A DNA stretch of 64,000 nucleotides. Source: Actinoplanes sp. DH11 (GTDB lineage: Bacteria > Actinomycetota > Actinomycetes > Mycobacteriales > Micromonosporaceae). A program made the position numbers and the translations under genes. Shown here piece by piece: positions 1 through 7,912 of this stretch. The stretch covers positions 124,001 through 188,000 of the forward strand of contig NZ_JAHWGU010000009.1 in assembly GCF_020873875.1 (NCBI RefSeq), given 5' to 3'. The first letter of the stretch is position 1; each line of letters begins with the position of its first letter. The notes below the pieces were generated by a model. The model was not told the origin of the DNA. It searched no databases and saw nothing but the letters and a program-made list of their open reading frames with translations.

Positions 1-451
1 CGCCCGGGTGCTCCCGGCACAGCCGGACCGCGACGCGCAGCTGCCGGTCGGTGACCACGGCGACGTACTCGCGCATCCCGGCCTGCCACGCCTTCGGGTG
101 CACCAGGTACCCGGCGGGCAGGTTGCCCGGTCCGCCGATCGGGTCCAGGATCGACAGGCGGTTGACGCGCACCGGTGACTGGCTGACCGCCACGTAGCCG
201 AGACCGGCCGCGGCGAGGCCCACCACGATGCCGAACGCGAGCAGCGGGTTGCCGGTGCCGGCGCCGACGATCAGCCCGAGGACGGCGAGCACCAGGCCGC
301 CGGCCACCAGCACGGGACTGCCGCCGCCGTCGTCGGCAGCGCCGCGGTAGGCGTCGTCGACGCATTTGTCCATGACGCTGTCGAGCAACTCGTCCTGAGG
401 TCGCCAGCGGTCGTCACGCATCGGCACACCACGTGCTGAGGCCTGGTTCAT
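1..451 (-). CDS. Hypothetical two-TM membrane protein, partial (C-terminus outside window)
   Basis: The first 150 codons are visible; the gene runs off the left edge. The ATG at 449-451 is preceded by a GGAAAGG ribosome site. Residues 1-45 are soluble and acidic. Two hydrophobic segments follow at about 46-64 and 70-89, and then a basic soluble part begins that contains LSILDPIGGPGN. I recognise no family. The next gene upstream (525-1214) is on the same strand 73 bp away, so the two probably form an operon. Confidence 0.7.
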   Translation of the reverse strand, partial: MNQASARGVPMRDDRWRPQDELLDSVMDKCVDDAYRGAADDGGGSPVLVAGGLVLAVLGLIVGAGTGNPLLAFGIVVGLAAAGLGYVAVSQSPVRVNRLSILDPIGGPGNLPAGYLVHPKAWQAGMREYVAVVTDRQLRVAVRLCREHPG

Positions 452-524
452 CGGGGGATTCCTTTCCGTCCGCAACGGCCTCGCAGATCGGCCGCCGGGC
501 GCCGGACTGAAGGAATCCCAGGCG

Positions 525-1214
525 TCAGGCGAGCAGTGATTCGCGCATCTGTTTGCCGGGGTTCCACTGCCCGACGAACCGGCTGATCGCCGGGTCCAGC
601 ACATCGACGCTGGCGTTGCTGCGCATCTGCTCGCGCACCGGCGGCGGCAGCGGCGGCGGGTCGGACATCGCGGCCCGGATCTCGGTGGCCGTGGTGATCA
701 GACCGGCGGCCAGGGTGGCGCCGTGCACGTCGACCAGCACCCGGCCGTACTGCCAGCCGGCGACGGTCAGGTCCAGCAGCTCGAACACGTGGGTGAGCAG
801 CGGGTCGGGGTCGACGGCCCGGACGGTGGCCGGCGCCTGCGCGCCCACCGCCGTGACGGCAGCGGTGACCTGCACGTAGGGGTGCAGGGGCTGCTCGAAC
901 AGCGGCGAGCGCAGCCGTTTGCCGGCGTTCTTCCACAGCGTCCGGTAGTTGGTCCGGTCGGCCACCAGGCCCAGCCCGGCCGCCTGCACCACCACCGAGG
1001 CGTGGGCGCCGTCGGCGAACTCGCGCAGGATCTCGGCGGCCACCATGACCCCGTCGGTGCCCTCGAGCAGCCGGCCGACCTCGGCGGCCTGCTCGGCGAA
1101 CGGGGTGGTGAACTCCGCTCCGAAACGTTGCCGCACTTGGTCCGCCAGCTCCCGCTGCCGGGCGGGATCGTGCTGGACCTGCCGCTTACGCAGCCCGAGC
1201 CGGAACCACCGCAT
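525..1214 (-). CDS. Hypothetical protein, 229 aa
   Basis: The open frame starts MRWFRLGLRKRQ. An in-frame GTG five codons upstream (1229) is an alternative start; the ATG at 1214 follows GAGGCGAGGCGAC. The protein is soluble, Ala/Val-rich and mostly helical in appearance, with no transmembrane segment. It has a basic N-terminus and an internal part mentioning DPDPLLTHVFELLDL. No catalytic motif is evident and I do not recognise the family. It precedes the membrane protein at 1-451 on the same strand, so a shared function is possible. Confidence 0.7.
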   Translation of the reverse strand: MRWFRLGLRKRQVQHDPARQRELADQVRQRFGAEFTTPFAEQAAEVGRLLEGTDGVMVAAEILREFADGAHASVVVQAAGLGLVADRTNYRTLWKNAGKRLRSPLFEQPLHPYVQVTAAVTAVGAQAPATVRAVDPDPLLTHVFELLDLTVAGWQYGRVLVDVHGATLAAGLITTATEIRAAMSDPPPLPPPVREQMRSNASVDVLDPAISRFVGQWNPGKQMRESLLA

Positions 1215-1328
1215 GTCGCCTCGCCTCACCGCTTGCCGAACGCAGCAAATGCTAATCGAGGCGGGGAAGACCCTTGTGGATCAGGTCCCCCTGAACGGCC
1301 GGACCACTCTCGACTCAGCGCGACCGGG

Positions 1329-1871
1329 TCAGCCTCGGCCCACCCGGGTCCTGACCAGCCTAACCGACAACGCCCGCCACGCCACGAACCCGAGCACCCC
1401 GCCCAGCGTGTTCGCCAGCAGATCGTTGACGTCCGCCGTCCGTCCGCTGCTGACCAGCACGTTCGTCGCGAACTGCACCAATTCGATCACGGTGCTGGCG
1501 GCGAGCGAGGCCAGCGCGATCTGCCGCACCGTCGCGATCCGGGTCAGCATCGGCAGCAGTGCCCCGAACGGCAGGAACATCACGATGTTCGCCACGAACG
1601 TCACGGCGTCGATGGTGACCACCGGCAGCAGGCTGGCCTTCTCGTACCAGGGGAGGCGGTTCGCGTGGTCGCCGGTGGCGATCTGCAGCGGCAGCAGCGT
1701 CACCGCCACCACGGCGGTCACATAACCGGCCATGGCCAGCCCGGCGATCAGCCGCGACGGCGTGCGGCGCCACCGCCACCAGGCGGCGAGCATCAGGACC
1801 GCGGCCAGCGGCAGCAGGACGGGCAGGGCGGGAATCTCAGTCAGGGTGCCGGACATGACCTCATGATCCAT
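1329..1871 (-). CDS. VanZ-like integral membrane protein
   Basis: About 180 residues with four or five hydrophobic segments. The arrangement is that of the VanZ family: a first helix, a loop with LLPLQIATGD, then FVANIVMFLPFGALLPML, a helix containing the conserved STVIELVQ, and the terminal signature TADVNDLLANTLGGVLGF. VanZ-family proteins are small actinobacterial and firmicute membrane proteins, first linked to teicoplanin resistance; most have no known role. Candidate ATG starts are 1871 and 1856, neither with a strong ribosome site. The frame stays open further upstream only through the tandem repeat at 1977-2060, which is unlikely to be coding. Confidence 0.8.
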   Translation of the reverse strand: MDHEVMSGTLTEIPALPVLLPLAAVLMLAAWWRWRRTPSRLIAGLAMAGYVTAVVAVTLLPLQIATGDHANRLPWYEKASLLPVVTIDAVTFVANIVMFLPFGALLPMLTRIATVRQIALASLAASTVIELVQFATNVLVSSGRTADVNDLLANTLGGVLGFVAWRALSVRLVRTRVGRG

Positions 1872-1976
1872 TTCGGTCCGGGCCCGGCGCATCGGCTCGC
1901 GGGGAGAGGGGCCTCGGCCAAAAGGCAGACCCCGGGAGTACGGGTGACCCCGGTCCCCTGCCCACCCGGTCACCGA

Positions 1977-2060
1977 CCCGCCCGTCCCGGCCCACCCGTC
2001 CCGGCCCACCCGTCCCGGCCCACCCGTCCCGGCCCACCCGTCCCGGCCCACCCGTCCCCT
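1977..2060. repeat. 14-bp tandem repeat, about six copies
   Basis: The unit CCCACCCGTCCCGG is repeated almost perfectly about six times between the VanZ-like gene and the divergently transcribed lipase. It lies roughly 60 bp upstream of the lipase start, so it occupies the shared promoter region. Confidence 0.9.
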
Positions 2061-2120
2061 ACCCGCCCGGAGAATTTGCACCTAGAGTGCGATAACCACC
2101 GTCATCAATCGGGAGGGTCA

Positions 2121-3428
2121 GTGTTGATTGCCCGCCGAAAGCTCTTCGCCCTGGTCGCCGGCGTCGTCCTCGGCACCGCCGGCCTCGGCGCCCCCGCCGC
2201 CGCCGATCCGCCGTCCGCACCCACCCCGGCGGCCACCCCACGCCCGGTCGTCTTCGTCCACGGCAGCGCCGGGTCCGCCATGCAGTTCCGTACCCAGGCC
2301 AAACGGCTCGCCGGCAACGGGTACCCGGCCCGGCTGATCGAGGCACACGAGTACGACTCGCCGAACATCGCCACGATCCTGCCGCAGGTCTACGCCGGAC
2401 TCGACGCCCGCATCGAACGGCTGCTGTCCACCTCCGGCGCCGACCGGGTCGACCTGCTCGCCCATTCGCTCGGCACCTTCGTCGTCCAGGGATACCTCAA
2501 CAGCTCCCCGGCCCGGGCCGCGCGCGTCGCCCACTACGTCAACCTCGACGGCCGGACCGCCACCGCGCTGCCCGGCGGGGTGCCCACGCTCGCCGTCTGG
2601 GGGGAGGGCGACCCGGCCCGTACCGTCACCGGCGCCACCAACCTGCACCTGCCGGACCAGTCACACACCCAGACCGTCTCGTCGGTCGAGACGTTCCGGG
2701 CCTTCTACCGCTTCTTCCGCGGCCACGACCCGCGGACCACCCGGCTGGTCCCGGACCGGAACACGCAGATCTCCGGCCGGGCCGTGCTGTTCCCCAGCAA
2801 CGCCGGTGTCCAGGGCGCCACGGTCGAGGTCTACCGGCTCGACCCGCTCACCGGGCACCGGCTGACCCGCCGGCCCGCCGCGGTGCGCCAGGTCGCGGCG
2901 GACGGCGCGTTCGCCCCGGTCGGCGTCGATCCCCGCGCCCGGTACGAGCTCGCCCTGGTCCGGCCCGGCCAGGCCACCCACCACTTCTACTTCGAGCCGT
3001 TCCGGCGCACCGACACCTTCGTCCGCCTGCTCACCAGCAACCCCGGCGAAGGCATCGGCGCCCTGGTCGACACCAGCGACCGGCACACCGCCCTGACGTT
3101 CCAGAGGCAGAAGGAGTGGTGGGGCGCCGAGGGCGACGCGCTGTACGTCAACGGCCGCAACATCCTCAACGGTGCCACCGCCCCGCGTACCAAACGGGTG
3201 ATCGGTGTCTTCGCCTTCGACGACGCGAGTGACCGGGTCAGCCGGCTGGACACGCCGCTGCCGGAGTTCTTCGCCATCACCTTCATGACCGGTGTCGATC
3301 ACTACATCCCGGCCGGCCGTACCGTCTCGGTCGTGGTCCGGTCACGCGGTGACGGCGTGACCTACCTGCCGATCCCGGCCTGGCGGTCCAGCGAGCACCG
3401 GGTGAGCCTGGAGATCGACGACCACTGA
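2121..3428 (+). CDS. Secreted lipase, alpha/beta hydrolase with C-terminal beta domain
   Basis: The GTG start at 2121 follows GGGAGGG at the right spacing. The frame is open for 1.4 kb upstream, but that is a shadow. Residues 1-28 form a signal peptide (RRK, hydrophobic core, APAAA). The oxyanion-hole HG is at 47-48. The nucleophile elbow AHSLG puts the catalytic Ser at 116, and SHTQT near 178 supplies a likely His. From about residue 210 a second, beta-rich domain begins, resembling the C-terminal lipid-binding domain of archaeal and actinobacterial AF1763-like lipases. The predicted role is extracellular ester hydrolysis; the substrate is unknown. Length is 435 aa. Confidence 0.8.
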   Translation: MLIARRKLFALVAGVVLGTAGLGAPAAADPPSAPTPAATPRPVVFVHGSAGSAMQFRTQAKRLAGNGYPARLIEAHEYDSPNIATILPQVYAGLDARIERLLSTSGADRVDLLAHSLGTFVVQGYLNSSPARAARVAHYVNLDGRTATALPGGVPTLAVWGEGDPARTVTGATNLHLPDQSHTQTVSSVETFRAFYRFFRGHDPRTTRLVPDRNTQISGRAVLFPSNAGVQGATVEVYRLDPLTGHRLTRRPAAVRQVAADGAFAPVGVDPRARYELALVRPGQATHHFYFEPFRRTDTFVRLLTSNPGEGIGALVDTSDRHTALTFQRQKEWWGAEGDALYVNGRNILNGATAPRTKRVIGVFAFDDASDRVSRLDTPLPEFFAITFMTGVDHYIPAGRTVSVVVRSRGDGVTYLPIPAWRSSEHRVSLEIDDH

Positions 3429-3441
3429 CCGGCGGCCGGGG

Positions 3442-3469
3442 CCGTGGCGGGCAACGCTGCCCGCCGCGG
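3442..3469. terminator. Bidirectional hairpin terminator
   Basis: The arms GGCGGGCA and TGCCCGCC pair perfectly around a 4-nt loop, and the stem extends to about 12 bp. It sits in the 60-bp gap between the convergent lipase (ends 3428) and the gene ending at 3489. Confidence 0.75.
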
Positions 3470-3488
3470 TCCCGGCGTACCGGATCTC

Positions 3489-4181
3489 TCAGTTGAGGCC
3501 CTTGGCGTCGATGACCAGCTCCTCGATCCGGCTCTTGTCCTTGTTCCACTTACCGACCTTGTGCATCAGGTACGCGAACGTGGTGCCCGGCTCCCACACG
3601 ATCGTGGTGGTGCCCGAGGCGCTGCCGGCCTTCTTCACCGACAGCCGCATCCGCGCCGCGGACAGGACCTCGGCCTGGATCGCGCCGGCGGACGTGCCGG
3701 CGGCCGCGAACGACTCGGCGATGCGCGCCTCCACGACCACCCAGATCGTCGACACGATCCGGCCGTCCCGGCCCTCCTGCGCCAGGAACCGGCGGGCACC
3801 GGTCGCCTCCTGGTTGAGCAGCCGCTCCAGCGGCCCCTCGTCGATCACGAACTTGGTCAGCACCAGCTTCGCCGACTTGGCCCGCTCGTAGGAGAACGTG
3901 GCCGTGCCGGAACCCTCGGCGGTCAGGTACTTCAGGCCGCCCTCGGCCTCCACCTCCGCCTTGGCCTGCCGCTCCCACGCCACGTCCGCGGTCGTGACGT
4001 AGCGGACCTTGCCCTTCAGCAGCGCCCGGTCGACGTGGTCGGTGACGTTCAGGCTGGCCTTCGAGCCGAGCGGGTCCTCCTTCTCGCCGATCGAGCACAT
4101 CAGCACGTCCTCGGACTTCTGCCGGAAGTAGCGCTCGCCGTTGTAGACGAACGTGTTCTTGGCGACTCGTGACTCGGACAT
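3489..4181 (-). CDS. Hypothetical protein of 230 aa, beta-rich, cytoplasmic
   Basis: The ATG at 4181 is preceded by AGGAGGAAGAG, a strong ribosome site. There is no signal peptide or transmembrane helix. Several alternating strands can be seen (VLMCSI, LVLTKFVI, IVSTIWVVVEARI, TTIVWEPGTTFAYL), separated by charged stretches, and a helical Ala-rich part lies near residues 150-175. The family is not recognised. I considered a bacterial gasdermin because of size and strand pattern, but saw no family motif. It is divergent from the SARP-type regulator at 4312, with tandem hairpins between them, so it may be that regulator's target. Confidence 0.75.
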   Translation of the reverse strand: MSESRVAKNTFVYNGERYFRQKSEDVLMCSIGEKEDPLGSKASLNVTDHVDRALLKGKVRYVTTADVAWERQAKAEVEAEGGLKYLTAEGSGTATFSYERAKSAKLVLTKFVIDEGPLERLLNQEATGARRFLAQEGRDGRIVSTIWVVVEARIAESFAAAGTSAGAIQAEVLSAARMRLSVKKAGSASGTTTIVWEPGTTFAYLMHKVGKWNKDKSRIEELVIDAKGLN

Positions 4182-4232
4182 CTCTTCCTCCTGTTGTTCG
4201 GATGCCGGTCAGCGTCGGCAGCCCCCGCTAGC

Positions 4233-4274
4233 GGTCCGTTAGCCACGGACCTGTCAGTCGCTTACGCGACTGAC
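4233..4274. promoter_or_regulatory. Two tandem perfect hairpins in a divergent promoter region
   Basis: Hairpin 1 is GGTCCGT/ACGGACC with a 5-nt loop (4233-4251). Hairpin 2 is GTCAGTCGC/GCGACTGAC with a 4-nt loop (4253-4274). A third weaker GCGCC/GGCGC pair follows. They lie between the divergent genes at 4181 and 4312 and could be operators or transcription-end structures. Confidence 0.55.
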
Positions 4275-4311
4275 GCGTTGCGCCGGGAGCGGCGCCGGAG
4301 CTCCATGAGGT

Positions 4312-7300
4312 GTGCGACTTCCCGGTGCACCCCAGGCGATCAGCGGCGAGGTCCTGCGCGGCCGGCTGATAGAGCGGCTCGCCGGGCGCTGGGACGTGCC
4401 GGTCACCACCGTGGTCGGCGGGCCCGGGTTCGGCAAGTCCACCGCGCTGGCGCAGGCGGTCCGGTCGCACGCGGCCGACCCGCGCGGCATCGAGGCGTGG
4501 GTGACCTGCGAACCGGGCGACGAGGACGCCCGGCGCCTGGCCGCCGCCGTCGGCCGGGCCTTCGCGGCCGACCTGCCGGCGACGACGCCGCTGGACACCG
4601 TCCGGGAGGCGTTGCGGGCCGCCTCACCGATCGAGACCTGCCTGATCCTGGACGACTGCCACGAGATCCCGGCCGGCTCGTCGGGACAGCGGCTCCTCGC
4701 CGAGCTGGTGGCCCGGCTGCCCGCCGGGGCGCACCTGGTGCTCTGCGGGCGCCGGTTGCCGCAGGTGCCCGTCGCGCGGCTGCACGCCGCCGACCGGATC
4801 CGCTGTCTCACCGAGTCCGACCTCGCCTTCGACGACGGCGAACTCGGCCGGGCCGCCTCCCTGGCCGCGCGGCCGGCCACCGACGTGGCCGGCCTCGGCG
4901 GATGGCCCGCCCTGGTCCGGCTCACCCTGGCCGCGCCGCCCGGCGTGGCGCAGGACTACCTCTGGGACGAGGTGGTCTCCGCCCTCTCCGCGGCCGACCG
5001 CGAGGCCCTGCTGCACCTGGCCGTGCTCGGCTCGGCGGACGCCGCGACCCTGGCCGCGCTGTTGCCGGCCGACGTCGGCGCCGGCGCGCTGGTGCCCGCG
5101 GCCGTCGACGTCGGCGAGCTCGCCGCCCGGATTCCGCTGGTGGCCAGGTTCGGCGCCGGCGAGGTCCGCGCCCACCCGCTCTGGATCGACGCCCTCGTCC
5201 GGATCCTGCCCGCCGACCGGATCGCTGCGGCCCGCGCCCGCGCCGCCGACCTGCTGCTCGCGCGGGGCAACGCCCTGCGCGCCGGCAGCATCGCGATCGC
5301 CGCCGGTGACGTGGCGATGCTCGACCGCGCGGCCGTCGCCCTCGTCGCCACCACGCTCGCCACGTTCCCGGCGGACACCGGGGCGCGCTGGCTGGCCGCG
5401 GTGGCCGAGGTGGAACACCACCGGCCGGGCCTGCGGCTGCTCACCGCCGCCACCCGATACGCCGGCCGCGCCGACGACCCGGCCGTGGACGCGATAGTCG
5501 ACGCCGCTTTCGCCGAAGCCACCGCGGCCGGCGGCGCCGATCGGGCCCGGATCGCCGCGCTCAGTCTCGCCACCGTCGCCGCGCACGCCCGCGGCGACGA
5601 GTCCCGGCTCGCCGAGCTCTACCAGACCGCGCTCGACCTGCCCGGCGCCGCCGAGGAGCCGACGCTGCGGCTGCTGATGGCCGGGGTGCGCGGCGCCCTG
5701 TACGAACTGATGGGCTCGATCGAGGACGCGCTCGCCGCCGTGGAGGCGCTCGCCCTGACCGATATCGCCCAGCAGCCCGGCAAGATCATCATCCGGTTCT
5801 ACGTCTACCTGCTGCTGCTCGCCGGCCGCGCCGACGAGGCCGCCCGGATCGCGGCGGAACACCTGGCCGACTCGCCGTACGCCCATGTCCGCCGGATGCC
5901 GGGCTTCGCCCGCTGGATGGCCGGCGACCCCGGCGGCCTGCTGCCCGGCACCGGCGAACCCGGGCATCCGGCGCACCTGCCGGCGTCCGACGCCAACGAC
6001 CGGTACCGGTTCAACTTCCTGGCGTTCGCCGCCGTGGTCGCCGCCTCCCTCGGCGACCGGCCCGCCCTGGAACACGTGTCGGCGCAACTCGCCGCCAGCG
6101 GCCTCGGCGACGACACCCGCGACGCCGCCATGCTCGCCACCGCCGCCGCGGCACACGCGGTCCTGCTCGGCGACGAATCCGCCGCACGCTCCCGGATCGC
6201 CGCCTTCCTCGCGGAACACCCGCTCAGCGACCCGGTCGCGGCCGTCCATCTGCGGCGATTCCTGGCGTACGGCTACGTGCTGTCCCCCGAAGCCCGCGCC
6301 GCCTGGGACACCGCACCGCTCGGGCCGTCCCACCAGCGGGTACGCGCCGCCGCCCGGCTGCTGCTGGCCGGCCGGGCCGGTCGGCTCACCACCACCGGCG
6401 ACGTCACCCCGGAGACCGTCCTGATCTCGTTCCCGCTGCCCTGGGCCGTCGAACTGGCCGCGCACGCCGACGCCGCCGGCCTGCCCTTCGGCCGCCGCCT
6501 GCTCCAGTGGCTCGCCGACCGCCTGGGCCGGCGAGCCCACGACGCGCTGCGACCGTTCGCCGCCGGCCCCTCGGTGGCGCCGCTGACCGGCGCCCGCCGG
6601 CTGCTCGCCACCGTCCCCGCCACCCCGGCGTCGCACACCCGGGTGGAACTGCTCGGCCCGATGCGCGTCCTCGTCGACGGCCGGCCCGCCGACCTGCGGC
6701 GACGCCGGGTCCGGGAACTGCTCGGGGTGCTCGCCGTGCACGAGGAGATGGACCGGGACCGGCTCACCGGCCTGCTCTGGCCCGATCTCGACCCGGTCGC
6801 GGCCGCGCGCAACCTGCGGGTCACCCTGACCTACCTGCGCCGGGCCGTGGACGCCGACCACCTGCGGTGCGACCGTTCGCGGATCCGTCTCGTACGCTCC
6901 GCGGCCCTCACCGTCGACGTCGCCGACCTGCGCGAACGCCTCGACGAAGCGGCACTGGCCCGCAGGCTCGGCGACCTGGCGGCGGCCGAGGCGGCACTCT
7001 CCGCGGCAGTGGCCCTGTGGCGCGGGGAGCCGCTCACCGACCTGGCACCGCTGCCCGGTTACGACGCGATGGCGGCCGGGCTGGTCGCCGAGCTGACCTC
7101 GGCAACCCTGACCCTGGGGGAGCGCTGCCTGGCCCGGGGCGACACCACCGGCGCCGCCGGCCTGGCCCGGCGGGCGCTGGCCGCGGAACCCTACGCCGAG
7201 CGGTGCATGCGCCTGATGCTGGCGGCCGAGACCCAGCGGCGGGACCCGGTGGCGCTGGGCCGGGCGGTGACCCGGGTGCGTTCCGCGCTCTCCGAGATCG

Positions 7301-7362
7301 GCGCCCGGCCGGAACCGGCCACCCGGATAGTCCTGCGCCAGGCCGAACTGGCCACCCGCTGA
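4312..7362 (+). CDS. Large transcriptional regulator: MalT-like ATPase with C-terminal SARP/BTAD domain
   Basis: This is a 1016-aa protein. The N-terminal STAND-type ATPase has Walker A GGPGFGKST at 36-44, Walker B CLILDDCHE near 110-118 and an arginine-rich sensor region. The middle (about 300-760) is a helical, TPR-like repeat region. From about residue 778 (VELLGPMRVLVDGRP) an OmpR-type winged helix begins, and a bacterial transcriptional activation domain (BTAD) fills roughly 870-1010. The order is therefore inverted relative to SARPs with N-terminal DNA-binding domains. Such proteins activate secondary metabolism or catabolic genes on an inducer signal. The GTG start at 4312 has GAGG only 2 nt upstream, so the start is uncertain. 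Confidence 0.85.
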   Translation: MRLPGAPQAISGEVLRGRLIERLAGRWDVPVTTVVGGPGFGKSTALAQAVRSHAADPRGIEAWVTCEPGDEDARRLAAAVGRAFAADLPATTPLDTVREALRAASPIETCLILDDCHEIPAGSSGQRLLAELVARLPAGAHLVLCGRRLPQVPVARLHAADRIRCLTESDLAFDDGELGRAASLAARPATDVAGLGGWPALVRLTLAAPPGVAQDYLWDEVVSALSAADREALLHLAVLGSADAATLAALLPADVGAGALVPAAVDVGELAARIPLVARFGAGEVRAHPLWIDALVRILPADRIAAARARAADLLLARGNALRAGSIAIAAGDVAMLDRAAVALVATTLATFPADTGARWLAAVAEVEHHRPGLRLLTAATRYAGRADDPAVDAIVDAAFAEATAAGGADRARIAALSLATVAAHARGDESRLAELYQTALDLPGAAEEPTLRLLMAGVRGALYELMGSIEDALAAVEALALTDIAQQPGKIIIRFYVYLLLLAGRADEAARIAAEHLADSPYAHVRRMPGFARWMAGDPGGLLPGTGEPGHPAHLPASDANDRYRFNFLAFAAVVAASLGDRPALEHVSAQLAASGLGDDTRDAAMLATAAAAHAVLLGDESAARSRIAAFLAEHPLSDPVAAVHLRRFLAYGYVLSPEARAAWDTAPLGPSHQRVRAAARLLLAGRAGRLTTTGDVTPETVLISFPLPWAVELAAHADAAGLPFGRRLLQWLADRLGRRAHDALRPFAAGPSVAPLTGARRLLATVPATPASHTRVELLGPMRVLVDGRPADLRRRRVRELLGVLAVHEEMDRDRLTGLLWPDLDPVAAARNLRVTLTYLRRAVDADHLRCDRSRIRLVRSAALTVDVADLRERLDEAALARRLGDLAAAEAALSAAVALWRGEPLTDLAPLPGYDAMAAGLVAELTSATLTLGERCLARGDTTGAAGLARRALAAEPYAERCMRLMLAAETQRRDPVALGRAVTRVRSALSEIGARPEPATRIVLRQAELATR

Positions 7363-7396
7363 GCGGGCCGGCCGGGCCCGTGCTTCACTCGGGCCG

Positions 7397-7873
7397 ATGG
7401 ACACGACCGACCTCGCCGCCCTGGTGCCCGCGCTCATGGCCGCCCACCCGCACTGCCGATGGACGCTGTCGCCGGCGCCGGTGCCCGGCGCGGACCTGGT
7501 GCTGGACATCCGGCCGCAGGCCTGGCCGGACCGGATCGCGACGGTACGGGTGAACGCCGGCGCCGAAGTGTTCGCGCTCGACTTCGCCGGTCACTGCGGC
7601 CACGACTTCGCTTACGACGACGAGTCCCGGCCCGAGGTCCTCCGGGAGCGGATCGACCTGGCCGTGCGTGCCGTCACCGGACCCACCCGGGTGATCCGGG
7701 ACAGCACCGCGGCGGGTCGCACGGTACGCAGCGTGCTGCTGCTGGACCACGGGCGGCCGCAGGAGTTGCGGGAGCTGGTCACCGTACCGTTCGCCCGGCT
7801 CCGGGCGCTGTTCACCGGCCAGCGCGTCGGCCGCGAGACCATCGACTTCCCCGGCTCGGCCGCGGCGGCTTGA
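7397..7873 (+). CDS. Hypothetical protein, 158 aa
   Basis: The ATG at 7397 lies 34 bp after the regulator stop. The protein is soluble. It contains LVLDIRPQAWPDRIATVRV, a central aspartate/histidine-rich segment (GHCGHDFAYDDESRPEVL), and a C-terminal half with RTVRSVLLLDHGRP. No signal peptide, membrane segment or known catalytic motif is visible, and the family is not recognised. It may be cotranscribed with the regulator. It converges on the esterase gene ending at 7913. Confidence 0.7.
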   Translation: MDTTDLAALVPALMAAHPHCRWTLSPAPVPGADLVLDIRPQAWPDRIATVRVNAGAEVFALDFAGHCGHDFAYDDESRPEVLRERIDLAVRAVTGPTRVIRDSTAAGRTVRSVLLLDHGRPQELRELVTVPFARLRALFTGQRVGRETIDFPGSAAAA

Positions 7874-7912
7874 GGCGCCGGTCGCCCCTCGCCCCACCAC
7901 CGCGCGGACGAC

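Noticed and set aside
723..2120. Very long open frame running into the lipase gene from upstream
   Set aside because: The upstream part overlaps two genes on the other strand and is His/Arg/Gln-rich as expected for a GC-rich shadow frame. The ribosome site, signal peptide and GTG at 2121 mark the true start.
3489..4181. Bacterial gasdermin
   Set aside because: Size and strand pattern are compatible, but no gasdermin motif, N-terminal lipidation cysteine or adjacent protease was seen.
4624..7509. 961-residue open frame antisense to the SARP-type regulator
   Set aside because: It is composed of Gly/Arg/Gln/Val-rich low-complexity sequence with no domain. The sense frame has clear Walker and BTAD motifs.
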